Positions 17,266-26,296 of a DNA stretch of 64,000 nucleotides are shown piece by piece. The notes under the pieces were generated by a model. The model ran no database searches. It was not told where the DNA came from and saw only the letters and a list, made by a program, of their open reading frames with translations. How positions within the stretch are numbered: position 1 is the first letter of the stretch; each line of letters begins with the position of its first letter. Origin of the DNA: Phenylobacterium sp. (GTDB taxonomy: Bacteria > Pseudomonadota > Alphaproteobacteria > Caulobacterales > Caulobacteraceae). The stretch lies in assembly GCF_030651185.1 (NCBI RefSeq), contig NZ_JAUSCJ010000022.1:372001-436000 (forward strand). The letters are read 5' to 3'. Both the position numbers and the translations under genes were made by a program.

Positions 17266-18524
17266 CGGGGCAGCAGGGGTTCGAGCAGAGCCATCGCCTG
17301 GTCCAGGGCGCCACCTTGCCGCTGAGCGTAGGCGAGGGCGGCCTCCCCCATGCGGCGGCCGATGTGAGGATAGTCGTTCAGCCCCTTCAGGTGGCGGGCG
17401 AGGGCCGCGCTGTCAGCCGCTTCAATGGCGGCCGCGTCGGCAAACAGATCGGCGTAGAGGGCGGTGGCGTTGAACGTATGCGGCCCGGTGAGGATCGGAC
17501 GCTCCAGGCGGGCCGGCTCCAGCGGATTGTGGCCGCCGATCCCCGGCAGGAAGCCGCCGCCCATCACCACCACGTCGGCCAGGCTGTAGAGCAGGCCCAT
17601 CTCGCCCAGGGTGTCGGCGACATAGGCGGTGGTCCTCGGGGTCAGAGGCTGGTTGGCCGCGCGGCGGGCGACGGTGAAGCCGCTCAGCAGGTCCGCAACC
17701 GCCGCGCCGCGCGCCGGATGGCGGGGCGCGATCACCAGCAGGGTGTCGGTGAGGCCGGCCCGCCGGAAGCCCTCGATGACGATCTCGTCCTCGCCGGGAT
17801 GGGTGTTGGCGGCTAGTACCACGCGGCGCCCGCCGACAGCAGTTCTCAACCGCGCCAACTCCAGGGCATCGAAGGGCAGGGACTCGCCGACCGTCTTCAG
17901 ATTCAGCAGAGGGCCGGTACGGGCGCCGAGGCTGCTCAGCCGCGCCTGGGTTCCCGCCTCTTGCGGCAGGATCAAGTCAAAGGCGTCCAGTACGACCTTG
18001 GCGGCGGCGGGCACGCGCGACCAGCCCCGGGCGCTGCCCTCCGTCATCCGCGCCGACAGGAGAGCCAGCTTCACCCCGCGCTCATGGGCGCCGAGGATCA
18101 GGTTGGGCCAGAGTTCGCTCTCGACCAGGACGCCGAGGTCGGGTTCCCAGTGGTTCAGGAACCGGGTCACGGAGCCCGGCGCATCCAACGGAGCGTACTG
18201 GTGGATAACGCCCTCGGGCAGACGCCGGGCCAACAGGTCGGCGGAGGTGCGGGTGCCCGAGGTGACGATCAGGGCCAGGTCGGGCCGCCGGGTCTTCAGG
18301 GCGCCGACCAGGGGCAGCAGGGACATGCTCTCGCCGACGCTGACCCCGTGCAGCCAGACGAGCGCGCCTTCGGGGCGGGGGACGGTGGAACGGCCCAGGC
18401 GCTCATCCAACCGCGCGGGGTCTTCCTTGCCCGCCTTTACGCGACGCTCCAGCAGGGGCCGGGCGAGCGGCTCCAGAAGACCGAGGGTGGAGGCGTAGAG
18501 CTTGAGAGAGAGCGGGCGTCTCAC
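17262..18524 (-). CDS. waaA: 3-deoxy-D-manno-octulosonic acid (Kdo) transferase
   Basis: A 420-residue GT30 enzyme that moves Kdo from CMP-Kdo to lipid IVA on the cytoplasmic face of the inner membrane. It has an N-terminal helix (LKLYASTLGLLEPLARPLL), the GT30 catalytic Glu in WLHGVSVGES (near residue 60), ESELWPNLI (near residue 128) and a C-terminal donor-binding region with GGFLPGIGGHNPLEPA. The GTG at 18524 is the likely start: it overlaps the stop of the upstream cation-efflux gene as GTGA, and longer in-frame extensions are translations of that gene's end. Confidence 0.93.
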   Translation of the reverse strand: MRRPLSLKLYASTLGLLEPLARPLLERRVKAGKEDPARLDERLGRSTVPRPEGALVWLHGVSVGESMSLLPLVGALKTRRPDLALIVTSGTRTSADLLARRLPEGVIHQYAPLDAPGSVTRFLNHWEPDLGVLVESELWPNLILGAHERGVKLALLSARMTEGSARGWSRVPAAAKVVLDAFDLILPQEAGTQARLSSLGARTGPLLNLKTVGESLPFDALELARLRTAVGGRRVVLAANTHPGEDEIVIEGFRRAGLTDTLLVIAPRHPARGAAVADLLSGFTVARRAANQPLTPRTTAYVADTLGEMGLLYSLADVVVMGGGFLPGIGGHNPLEPARLERPILTGPHTFNATALYADLFADAAAIEAADSAALARHLKGLNDYPHIGRRMGEAALAYAQRQGGALDQAMALLEPLLPR

Positions 18525-19492
18525 ACGGCTTCCGCGGGCGAGAGCCGGCAGACCTCCGCCCCGCCGGTCTCCACCTGCAGGGTGCAATGGCCGATCTTGA
18601 ACCTTCTCTCCAGGCCCTCGCATGCGGCATGCAGGAAGGCGTCGCAGTCCGGATTGTCGGGCCGGGTCACGTGGGCGGTCATGGCCGTCTCGGTGGTGCT
18701 CATGGCCCAGACGTGCAGGTCGTGGACATCGGTGACGCCGGGCAGGGCGTTGAGCCAGCCCCGCACCTCGCCCACGTCGATCCCCCTGGGCGCGGCGTCG
18801 AGGGCCAGGTTCACGGAGTCCTTCAACAGGCTCCAGGTCCCCAGGACGATGACGAGGGCGATGACCAGGCTGAGCGCGGGGTCGATCCAGCCGAAACTGG
18901 TGATGGCCATCAGCCCGGCGCCGACCACCACGGCCAGGCTGACGGCGGCGTCACTGGCCATGTGCAGGAAGGCGCCGCGTACGTTGAGGTCGTCGTGACC
19001 GCGCATGAACATCAGGGCGGTGGCGGTATTGATCACCACCCCGATGGCCGCGACGATCATCACCGGGGCGGTGGCGACATCGGTGGGCTCGGCGAAACGG
19101 CGCACAGCCTCAGAGACGATCACCCCCACCGCCACCAGCAGCAGGACGGCGTTGGCCAGCGAGGCCAGGATGGTGGCCTTGCGCAGGCCGTAGGTGCGGT
19201 TGGCGCTGGGCGCCCGGCGGGCCAGTATCGTGGCGCCCCAGGCCAGTAGCAGGCTCAACACATCGGAGAGGTTGTGGCCGGCGTCGGCCAGCAGGGCCAG
19301 CGACCCGGACCAAAGACCCGCCGCCACCTCAGCCAGGACAAACGCGAAATTCAGCGCCACCCCGATGGCGAAGGCGCGGCCGAAATCCTTCGGCGCATGG
19401 CTGTGCCCATGGCCACCGTGGGCGTGGCCGTGCCCGCCGTGATCGTGGTGATCATGATCATGGTCGTGGTGGGCGTGATCGTGATGGGCCAT
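18521..19492 (-). CDS. Cation diffusion facilitator (CzcD/ZitB-like metal efflux protein)
   Basis: A 323-residue inner membrane antiporter. The first 35 residues are very rich in His, Asp and Gly (HDHAHHDHDHD pattern), a cytosolic metal-binding tail seen in many CDF proteins. Six helices follow with the metal-site motifs LADAGHNLSDVLS (helix 2) and HMASDAAVS (helix 5), which fit a Zn2+-type site (HxxxD / HxxxD). A cytosolic C-terminal domain has VHDLHVWAMS. It lies inside a lipid A operon, 30 bases after the DUF374 gene, and its stop overlaps the waaA start as GTGA. The ATG at 19492 is used because it opens directly onto the His-rich tail. Confidence 0.9.
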   Translation of the reverse strand: MAHHDHAHHDHDHDHHDHGGHGHAHGGHGHSHAPKDFGRAFAIGVALNFAFVLAEVAAGLWSGSLALLADAGHNLSDVLSLLLAWGATILARRAPSANRTYGLRKATILASLANAVLLLVAVGVIVSEAVRRFAEPTDVATAPVMIVAAIGVVINTATALMFMRGHDDLNVRGAFLHMASDAAVSLAVVVGAGLMAITSFGWIDPALSLVIALVIVLGTWSLLKDSVNLALDAAPRGIDVGEVRGWLNALPGVTDVHDLHVWAMSTTETAMTAHVTRPDNPDCDAFLHAACEGLERRFKIGHCTLQVETGGAEVCRLSPAEAV

Positions 19493-19522
19493 GACCCTAT
19501 GTCTCACCGTGGGCGCGCCGGA

Positions 19523-20224
19523 TCAATCCGCCGCTACCCGTCCTTCGGCCTTGCGGGTCGCCGCCGACAGCCTGGCGGCCCAGTCTGCAGTCAGGGCCTC
19601 GATGGCGGCGTCATCGGCGTCGGCGGGGACGTAGTAGGGGCCTTCCCAGATCGCCGAGCCCCTGCCGAAGGGCGCGGCGACCATGGCGGTATCCCAGCTT
19701 CCCAGCCGCTTGGCGGGGGAGGCGGCCAGGCCCACCAGCAGCACCGGCGCGCCGGTCCGCTTGGCGATCTGCAGGGCCCCGGGGGCCATCACCTCGTTGG
19801 GCCCCCGCGGGCCGTCCGGCGTGACGATCAGCACCCCGCCGCCTTTCACCCAGGCCATGGCCTCGCGGAAGGCGGCCACCACGGCGCGGGCCTTGGCCGA
19901 GTCACCCTTCTTGGCGGAGGAGGCGCGGATCGACGGGAAGCCGTTGTGGGCCATGGCCTGGGCGAAGAATTCGCCGTCGGCCGAGGGCGACACCAGGCAG
20001 TGGGCGAGCTTGGTCTGTTTCAGGATCGGCGCGACGGTAAGCGCCACCGGGATGCGACCGTGCCAGAGCAGGGCGATCACCCCCGGCTCGGCGGTGAGCA
20101 CGGCGTCGGCGCCCTCCAGGCCCTCGTGCCGCCAGCGGACGCTATGGCGGATCAGGCTCATATATCCGGCCAGGATCCAGCCCAGGAAGGCCTGCACGGC
20201 CGGACGGCGGATGAACTTCTTCAC
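19523..20224 (-). CDS. DUF374 lysophospholipid acyltransferase family protein
   Basis: A 233-residue membrane-associated acyltransferase. It has an N-terminal hydrophobic segment, VIALLWHGRIPVALTVA (near residue 50) in which the His is the likely catalytic residue, a conserved Ser/Asp/Gly region around VSPSADGEF, and VTPDGPRGP (near residue 135), the typical second block of DUF374. Homologues are found next to lipid A genes and are thought to acylate a lipid, but the acceptor is not settled. GTG start overlaps the MsbA-like stop as GTGA, so it is coupled to that exporter. Confidence 0.85.
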   Translation of the reverse strand: MKKFIRRPAVQAFLGWILAGYMSLIRHSVRWRHEGLEGADAVLTAEPGVIALLWHGRIPVALTVAPILKQTKLAHCLVSPSADGEFFAQAMAHNGFPSIRASSAKKGDSAKARAVVAAFREAMAWVKGGGVLIVTPDGPRGPNEVMAPGALQIAKRTGAPVLLVGLAASPAKRLGSWDTAMVAAPFGRGSAIWEGPYYVPADADDAAIEALTADWAARLSAATRKAEGRVAAD

Positions 20225-21996
20225 GCGGCGGTCTCGGCCTCAAGGTCCTGGCTGCGGGCCAGCCGGGCATAGAGGCCGCGCTTCTTGATCAGCGAGTCGT
20301 GGTTTCCGGTCTCCACCACCTGGCCCTTGTCGATCACATAGATGCGGTCGGCGCCGCGCACGGTCGACAGGCGGTGAGCGATCAGGATGGTGGTGCGGCC
20401 GGTCATCAGGCGGGCCAGCGCGGCCTGGACCTGGGCCTCGCTCTCGGTGTCGAGCGCGCTGGTGGCCTCGTCCAGCAGCAGGATGGGGGCGTCCTTCAGG
20501 AAGGCGCGGGCGATGGCGATCCGCTGCCGCTGACCGCCAGACAGGCGTGCGCCGGCCTCGCCCACCAGGGTCTCGTAGCCGGCGGGCAGGGACAGGATGA
20601 AATCGTGGGCCGCGGCGGCCCTGGCGGCGGTCTCGATCTCGTCCTGGCTGGCGTCGGGCCGGGCATAGGCGATGTTGGCGCGGATGGTATCGTCAAACAG
20701 GAAGGGCTCCTGCGTGACCAGCGCGATCTGGGCGCGCAGGGACGCGAGCGTGACCAGGCGGATGTCCACGCCGTCGATGGTCACCCGGCCGGCGGTGGCG
20801 TCATAGAAGCGTGGGATCAGGTTCAGGATCGTGGTCTTGCCGCCGCCCGACGGGCCCACCAGGGCGACAGTCTCGCCCCGGCGGACCTCCACGGTCACGT
20901 CGCGCAAGGTGGCCGGTCCGCCGGCATAGGCGAAGCTGACCTCCTCGAAAGCGATGGTGGTCTCGCCGTGGGCCAGGGGGGCGGCGCCCGGCTGCTCGCG
21001 GACCTCTGGCTCCACGTCCAGGGCGGCGAACAGGCGGCGCGCGGCGCTCATGCCCTCGGCCATCACAGTGGCCAGGTTGGAGAGCTGGCGCAGGGACTGG
21101 GAAGCCAGGCCCAGGGCCAGGATGAAGGCCATGAAGGCGCCGACGTTCATGGCGCCCGACTGCGAGCGCCAGCCGGCATAGGCGATGACGGCGGCGGTGA
21201 TCAGGGTCATCACCAGTTCGGTGGCCGGTGCGGCGCGGGCCCGGGCGTTGGCGCCCTTCACCAGGTGCTTCTGGCGGCGCTGCACCACCTCGGCGACGCG
21301 CGCCTCTTCATAGGACTCGCGGTTCTCGATCTTCACCACCCGGACCCCGTCGAGGCTCTCCATGATCGCGGTGGAGAGCGCGGAGGTCTCGGCCATGGCG
21401 CCCTTGGCGGCCTTGGTGGTCTTCTTGGAGAACCGTCGCATGATGAAGCCGGTGATCGGCGCGGCGGCCACCAGGGTCAGGGACAGCAGCAGGTCGTTGG
21501 ACACCATCACCGTCACCGCGCCGATCACCGTCAGGGCATGCTGGGTGTAGTTGATGACGCCCGAGGTCGCCGCCTCGCGGATCAGGCTGGCGTCGTAGAG
21601 CACCGAGGAGACATAGGCGCCGGAATGCTGGGTGCGCAGGTGAGCCAGGTCGGCGCGGACCAGCTTGCCGAACAGCTGCACCTGGACATCGCCGACCACG
21701 GCGTTGCCGATCTGGTTGACCAGGGAGGCCTGGATCACCTGGGCCAGCGCCCGGCCGATGGCCAGGGCGCCAATGGTCAGGGGCACCATCACCAGGGCGC
21801 CGGGCTTGTGGTTCACCAGCAGGTCGTTGATGGCCGGCTCGAAGATCTGCACCAGCTTGGCCGACAGGAACGCCACGGCGATCGCCGCCAACATGGCGCA
21901 GGACCAGGCCTTCCAGCGGGGCCGCATATAGACCCCGGCGATCCGCGCGATCAGGGCGCGGGCCGAAAGCTCGGGCTCGGTGGTGGGGCCGGTCAT
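20221..21996 (-). CDS. MsbA-like ABC exporter (probable lipid A flippase)
   Basis: A 591-residue half-transporter: six-helix membrane domain (residues 25-320) and nucleotide-binding domain (about 345-580) with Walker A GPSGGGKTT, Q-loop VTQEPFLF, signature RLSGGQRQR, Walker B ILLLDEATSALD and switch His IAHRLST. All catalytic residues are present, so a homodimer is expected. Position at the head of an operon with waaA and lpxK suggests that it flips lipid A-Kdo to the periplasmic leaflet; a drug-export role cannot be excluded by sequence. ATG 21996 opens with MTGPTTEPELS; the longer ORF runs into the divergent VOC promoter. Confidence 0.82.
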   Translation of the reverse strand: MTGPTTEPELSARALIARIAGVYMRPRWKAWSCAMLAAIAVAFLSAKLVQIFEPAINDLLVNHKPGALVMVPLTIGALAIGRALAQVIQASLVNQIGNAVVGDVQVQLFGKLVRADLAHLRTQHSGAYVSSVLYDASLIREAATSGVINYTQHALTVIGAVTVMVSNDLLLSLTLVAAAPITGFIMRRFSKKTTKAAKGAMAETSALSTAIMESLDGVRVVKIENRESYEEARVAEVVQRRQKHLVKGANARARAAPATELVMTLITAAVIAYAGWRSQSGAMNVGAFMAFILALGLASQSLRQLSNLATVMAEGMSAARRLFAALDVEPEVREQPGAAPLAHGETTIAFEEVSFAYAGGPATLRDVTVEVRRGETVALVGPSGGGKTTILNLIPRFYDATAGRVTIDGVDIRLVTLASLRAQIALVTQEPFLFDDTIRANIAYARPDASQDEIETAARAAAAHDFILSLPAGYETLVGEAGARLSGGQRQRIAIARAFLKDAPILLLDEATSALDTESEAQVQAALARLMTGRTTILIAHRLSTVRGADRIYVIDKGQVVETGNHDSLIKKRGLYARLARSQDLEAETAA

Positions 21997-22084
21997 CGTC
22001 CTGGGGTCGGCTGTCAGGGGCGGGAAGTCAAGCTTCCGGCGATGCGCTAGGATGCGACGCCGCCTGGTGGAGGGAGTGCGCCAC

Positions 22085-22429
22085 ATGAAGATCTACGGAC
22101 TGCGGATCTGGGTCGATGACATAGCCGCCGCCAAGCGATTCTATGGGGAGACCCTAAGTCTGACGGCCAAGTGGGACATGGAAATGGCCGTCGGCTACGA
22201 CCTTGGGATCGACCTGATCGTCGAGCGCGACGATGGGAGCCACGAGGGCGAGACCCTGGTGGGCCGCTTCGTCGGGGCCTCGATCCAGGTGGACGACATC
22301 CAGGCGACCTATGAGGCTCTGAGCGCCAGGGGCGTAGCCTTCCTGGGGCCGCCGGAGAAGATGCCATGGGGTGGAACCTTGGCCCACTTCAAGGACCCGG
22401 CCGGCAACACGCTCACCCTGCTGCAATAG
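22085..22429 (+). CDS. VOC/glyoxalase family protein
   Basis: A 114-residue single vicinal-oxygen-chelate module pair. It starts with LRIWVDDIAAAKRFYGETL, the common VOC beta-alpha opening, and ends with FKDPAGNTLTLLQ, the conserved metal-ligand Glu position being replaced by a Thr-Leu stretch, so a metal site is uncertain. The enzyme activity is unknown; members include glyoxalases and resistance proteins. GGAGGGAG lies eight bases before ATG 22085. Divergent from the MsbA-like gene. Confidence 0.8.
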   Translation: MKIYGLRIWVDDIAAAKRFYGETLSLTAKWDMEMAVGYDLGIDLIVERDDGSHEGETLVGRFVGASIQVDDIQATYEALSARGVAFLGPPEKMPWGGTLAHFKDPAGNTLTLLQ

Positions 22430-22502
22430 CTGGGACGCGCCGCCGCGCTTCCGTTTGGCGGCGTCACGTCCTAGTTAGGGGCGCAACACCTCGGAGCCCC
22501 CC

Positions 22503-23168
22503 TTGGCCGATTTCGATCTCTCCACGCCCGGCGGGCGGTTTTCCACGACCCTGAACTACCTTTGGAACGACCACGCCTATCTGCGGCTGGGCTTCTCCAA
22601 CGCCCACTGGATCAGCGATGAGCTGGTGCGCACCAACCAGCCCTGGCCCTTCCAGCTCGCCGAGTGGAAGCGCCGTGGGGTCAAGACCATCATCAACCTG
22701 CGCGGCGGGTTCGACGCCAGCTTCCACGCCCTGGAAAAGGACGCCTGCCAGCGCCTGGGCCTGACCATGGTGGACTTCACCATCACCAGCCGCGAGGTCC
22801 CCAGCCGCGCCCGGGTCCACGGCGCCAAGGCGCTGTTCGAGACCATCGAATACCCGGCCCTGATGCACTGCAAGTCGGGCGCGGACCGGGCGGGGATCAT
22901 GAGCGTCTTCTACATGCACTTCCGGCAGGGCAAGACGATCCGGGAGGCTCTGGAGCAGCTCTCCCTGAAGTACCTGCACATCAAACAGGGCAAGACCGGG
23001 GTGCTGGACTACACCTTCGAGCGCTACCTGGCGGAGGGCGAACCGGCCGGCCAGACCTTCCTGGAATGGGTCGACAGTCCCGCCTACGACGAGGCCAAAA
23101 TAAAGGCCGATTTCCGCAGCCAGATGTGGGGCCGGCTGCTCACCGAGGGCCTGCTCAAACGGGAGTAG
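22503..23168 (+). CDS. Tyrosine/dual-specificity phosphatase-like protein
   Basis: A 221-residue cytoplasmic protein with the PTP catalytic loop MHCKSGADRAG near residue 122 (Cys nucleophile and Arg in the CX5R pattern) and an IINLRGG region near residue 63 typical of bacterial DSP-PTPase proteins. The general acid cannot be assigned with confidence. Substrate unknown; relatives dephosphorylate proteins, inositols or lipids. Translation starts at TTG 22503. Four bases separate it from the DUF1287 gene, so both are probably co-transcribed. Confidence 0.8.
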   Translation: MADFDLSTPGGRFSTTLNYLWNDHAYLRLGFSNAHWISDELVRTNQPWPFQLAEWKRRGVKTIINLRGGFDASFHALEKDACQRLGLTMVDFTITSREVPSRARVHGAKALFETIEYPALMHCKSGADRAGIMSVFYMHFRQGKTIREALEQLSLKYLHIKQGKTGVLDYTFERYLAEGEPAGQTFLEWVDSPAYDEAKIKADFRSQMWGRLLTEGLLKRE

Positions 23169-23172
23169 GTCC

Positions 23173-23784
23173 ATGTCCACACGCCGCGCCCTGATCGGAG
23201 GCCTGATGGCCGCGCCGGCCTGGGCCCTGGCGGCGGGCAGTCCAGGCGACGTCCTGGCCCGCGCCGCCCGCGCCCAGGTGGGCGTCACCACCGATTACGA
23301 TCCGGCCTATGTGCGCCTGGCCTATCCCGGCGGCGATGTCCCGCGGACCACTGGCGTCTGCTGCGACGTGGTGATCCGGGCGGCGCGCGACGCCTGGAAG
23401 GCGGACCTGCAGCGGCTGATCCACGAGGACATGACGCGCCATTTCGGCGCCTATCCCCAGGCCTGGCGCCTCGCCAAGCCCGACACCCATATCGATCACC
23501 GCCGGGTCCTGAACCTGGAGACCTATTGGGCGCGGATCGGCGCCCAGGTCTGGCGCGCCAGGGGGCCGGCGTTCGGCCAGGGCGTCCCCGGCCCGCTGGC
23601 GGCGGGCGACATCCTCACCTGGCGGCTGTCGATCGGCGATCGGCCGCATGTGGGGATCGTCGTGACCGGCGGTGACAAACCCCGCGTGGTCCACAACATC
23701 GGCCAGGGCGCGCGAGACGAGAGCCTCGCCGACCTGTGGCAGCTCAAGCCGGTCGGCCACTACCGCTGGCGGCCGACAGCCTAG
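23173..23784 (+). CDS. DUF1287 family exported protein
   Basis: A 203-residue protein with an N-terminal signal of twin-arginine style (TRRALIGGLMAAPAWALAAG). The mature part has the DUF1287 features ARAQVGVTTDYDPAYVRLAYP, a TTGVCCDVVIRAARDA block with a conserved Cys-Asp and HIDHRRVLNLETYW with two His, and GDRPHVGIVV near the end. The family resembles NlpC/P60-like or transglutaminase-type folds, and the Cys and His residues could form an active site, but no activity is established. Overlaps the convergent DUF4170 gene by four bases. Confidence 0.85.
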   Translation: MSTRRALIGGLMAAPAWALAAGSPGDVLARAARAQVGVTTDYDPAYVRLAYPGGDVPRTTGVCCDVVIRAARDAWKADLQRLIHEDMTRHFGAYPQAWRLAKPDTHIDHRRVLNLETYWARIGAQVWRARGPAFGQGVPGPLAAGDILTWRLSIGDRPHVGIVVTGGDKPRVVHNIGQGARDESLADLWQLKPVGHYRWRPTA

Positions 23785-24017
23785 TGCTGGTGGTCGTCCT
23801 TGTCGGGGTCGAGCAGCTTGTGCGCGTGGATGATGAAGTAGCGCATCAGGGCGTTGTCCACCGTCGACTGCGCCTTGGTGCGCCAGGCGGCGACCGCCTC
23901 GGCGTGGCTGGCGTATGCCCCCACCAGGTCGACCTTGGTTAGGTCGCGGAAGGTGTTGTGCTCGAGGTCTTCAAGTTCGCCGCCGATGACGAGGTGCAGG
24001 AGCTGCTTGTCGGGCAT
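23781..24017 (-). CDS. DUF4170 family small protein
   Basis: A 78-residue protein of the alphaproteobacterial DUF4170 family, recognised from VIGGELEDLEHNTFRDLTKVD and YASHAEAVAAWRTKAQSTVD, with the ending YFIIHAHKLLDPD. The function is unknown. It lies 21 bases after the inositol-phosphatase-like gene on the same strand, a common neighbourhood, and is the last gene of the tldE operon. Confidence 0.85.
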   Translation of the reverse strand: MPDKQLLHLVIGGELEDLEHNTFRDLTKVDLVGAYASHAEAVAAWRTKAQSTVDNALMRYFIIHAHKLLDPDKDDHQH

Positions 24018-24038
24018 GGCTGAGGTTTCCGAAGTGAA

Positions 24039-24833
24039 TCAACTCCTCAAGGCGATATGCCCGACACGGTTAAGGATCAATGGCGCCAAGCGTGGCGCCG
24101 CGCAGACAAGGCTCGGCTGCGACGGATTGGCCTGGTTGTAGGCGAAGGGCCGGCCCAGGTGATCGCCGCAATAGGCGCCGGCCTCGCGGGCGATCAGGTC
24201 GGCGGCGGCCAGGTCCCAGTCGCTCTTGGCGACAATGGCGATGGCCGCGTCGAAGGTCCCCGCCGCCACCAGGCACATGCGATAGGCGGTGGAGTTGCGC
24301 GCCTCGATCCGCATGGCGGGCCAGGGTTGCGGCCAGGAGGGATGCTCGAACATCCGCTGGTCGCCGATCATCCCGCAGCCGTGCACCAGGTCGCAGTCGC
24401 TGGCGCGGATGGGTTCGCCGTTCAGGAGGGCCCCCTGGCCGGCGATGGCGGTGTAGGTCTCCTCAACGTCCGGGGCGAAGACCACGCCGGCGATGGGCAG
24501 GCCGTCCTCCACCACGGCGATGGAAACGCCCCACCAGGGACGATCGCGGATGAAGGCGCGGGTGCCGTCGATGGGGTCCACCACGAACAGTCGGCGGTTG
24601 GACAGGCGCTCGGCGTTGTCGGCGGTTTCCTCCGACAGCCACCCATAGTCGGGCCGGGCAGCGCGCAGGCGTCGGGTCAGCATGGCGTCGGTGGCCAGGT
24701 CGGCGTTGGTGACCTGGGTCCTGTCGGGCTTGATCTCGACGGTCAGGCCCTCGTCGCGCATCCGCACGGCGAGCTGGCCGGCCTCCAGGGCCGCGGCGAC
24801 GATCAGGTCGAGATCGGCGCCCGCATCGGTCAT
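24039..24833 (-). CDS. Inositol monophosphatase family protein (CysQ/3'(2'),5'-bisphosphate nucleotidase-like)
   Basis: A 264-residue member of the Li+-sensitive phosphatase superfamily. The metal motif WLSEETADN (near residue 68) with Glu, the signature VDPIDGTRAFIRDRPWWG (near residue 86) and SDWDLAAADLIAREAG (near residue 205) are all present, so catalysis on a phosphomonoester is expected. CysQ (PAP phosphatase) is the usual role in this position, but inositol or histidinol phosphate remain possible. The start overlaps the tldE stop as ATGA. Confidence 0.85.
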   Translation of the reverse strand: MTDAGADLDLIVAAALEAGQLAVRMRDEGLTVEIKPDRTQVTNADLATDAMLTRRLRAARPDYGWLSEETADNAERLSNRRLFVVDPIDGTRAFIRDRPWWGVSIAVVEDGLPIAGVVFAPDVEETYTAIAGQGALLNGEPIRASDCDLVHGCGMIGDQRMFEHPSWPQPWPAMRIEARNSTAYRMCLVAAGTFDAAIAIVAKSDWDLAAADLIAREAGAYCGDHLGRPFAYNQANPSQPSLVCAAPRLAPLILNRVGHIALRS

Positions 24834-26161
24834 TTCCCGGCTATGGCCAATCCGTCCACGAGGATCGACGGCGCATTGGCCGAGCCCCGGAACTCCAGGT
24901 CCGATCCGGGGATCAGGCGGGCATAGATGTCGATCAGGTTGCCGGCCACGGTGATCTCGGCCACCGGGTAGGCCAGCACGCCACCTTCGAACCAGAAGCC
25001 GGCGCAGCCGACCGACCAGTCGCCAGTGTTGGCGTTCAGCGACGGGCCGAACATCGAGGTGATCAGCACACCGGTCCCGGCGTCGGCCATCAGTTCGGCC
25101 TGGGTCTTGGTTCCGGGCAGCAGGGTCAGATTGGTCGTGGAGACACCGGGGGGGCCCGCAAGGCCGCGCGAGGCATGGCCCGTGGTCTCCAGGCCCAACT
25201 GGCGCGCAGAAGACGAGTTCATCAGCCAGGTGGTCAGCATCCCGTCGTCGATGATGCTCCAGGCCCTGTTGGCCACGCCCTCATCGTCGAAGGGGGAGGA
25301 GCCCAGACCACGCACCTTGTGCGGGTCGTCGGTGACATTGATCCCCTTGGAGAAGATCTGCTGGCCCAGCTTGTCCTTCAGGAAGGAGTTGCCCCGCGCG
25401 ATGGAGGGGCCGGAGATGGCTCCGATCAGGGGCCCGATCAACGACATGGCCAGGCGGTTCTCAAAGATCACCGGGGCGGTGGTCGAAGAAATTTTTCGCG
25501 CGCCCAGGCGGGCGGCGCCCCGGCGGCCGGCCTCTGCGCCGATGCTCTCGGGCGCAGGCAGGTCGGCCTGCCAGCGGGTGGTGCGGCCGTCATAGCCCCC
25601 TTCCATCTCGTCGCCGTCGCTGGCGATCACCGAGACGCCGATGGAATAGCTGGACGCGCGGTGGACGCCAGAGAAGCCGCCCGAGGTCACCAGGCGCCAC
25701 TGGCCCGAGGAGGTTGAGGCCGAGCCGCCGTCGGAGTTGCTGATGCGCGGCATGGCGCGGCCGGCGTCCTCGGCCGCGCGGGCGCGGTCCTCGAGCTGCT
25801 CGGGGGTCGGCTCGGCGCCGTCGTACAGGTCCAGGTCGGGGAGGGGGCCGCGGGCCAGGCGCCTGGAATCGGCGAGGCCGGCATAGGGATCCTCCGGCGC
25901 CAAACGGGCCATGGCGACGGCGCGTTCCACCAACTTGGCGCGCGCGTCGGCCGAGATGTCGGAGCCCGAGACCGTGGCTTGCTGCCTGCCGACGAAGACC
26001 CGAAGCCCGAGATCGCGCGACTCCTCGCGCTCCACCTCTTCCAGCTTGCCCAGACGGACATTTATGCCAAGGGCGGCGCGCTCGGCGCCAACGGCTTCGG
26101 CGGCGTCCGCGCCGGCCTTAAGGGCGGCGGCGACGACATCGGCTAACAGGGTCTCTTCCAT
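24830..26161 (-). CDS. pmbA: TldE/PmbA metalloprotease partner subunit
   Basis: A 443-residue member of the TldD/PmbA family that lacks the HExxxH zinc motif, which marks it as the TldE (PmbA) subunit; the active TldD subunit is encoded at 56418-57860. Typical pieces are LGLRVFVGRQQATVSGSDIS (near residue 50), GGFSGVHRASSYSIG (near residue 155) and SVGCAGFWFEGGVLAYPVAEITVAGN near the end. TldD/TldE process peptides such as microcin B17 or unfolded antitoxins. First gene of a minus-strand unit with the phosphatase and DUF4170 genes; divergent from the ligase at 26297. Confidence 0.9.
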   Translation of the reverse strand: MEETLLADVVAAALKAGADAAEAVGAERAALGINVRLGKLEEVEREESRDLGLRVFVGRQQATVSGSDISADARAKLVERAVAMARLAPEDPYAGLADSRRLARGPLPDLDLYDGAEPTPEQLEDRARAAEDAGRAMPRISNSDGGSASTSSGQWRLVTSGGFSGVHRASSYSIGVSVIASDGDEMEGGYDGRTTRWQADLPAPESIGAEAGRRGAARLGARKISSTTAPVIFENRLAMSLIGPLIGAISGPSIARGNSFLKDKLGQQIFSKGINVTDDPHKVRGLGSSPFDDEGVANRAWSIIDDGMLTTWLMNSSSARQLGLETTGHASRGLAGPPGVSTTNLTLLPGTKTQAELMADAGTGVLITSMFGPSLNANTGDWSVGCAGFWFEGGVLAYPVAEITVAGNLIDIYARLIPGSDLEFRGSANAPSILVDGLAIAGK

Positions 26162-26296
26162 CCCGTGGATATGGCCGGGCGCGGGCGCGGGGGCAAGTGC
26201 GGCGGCGGCGCCTGCCGTTGATCAAGCATGACCTGGCGTATCGCTCTATGATCCCGCCTTCGTACACCTTTTCGAGTCAGAGCCCGTTCCCCCGAC

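Noticed and set aside
20299..22050. 583-codon ORF on the plus strand
   Set aside because: Antisense of the MsbA-like gene; rich in Gly, His, Gln and Arg as expected from a shadow frame.
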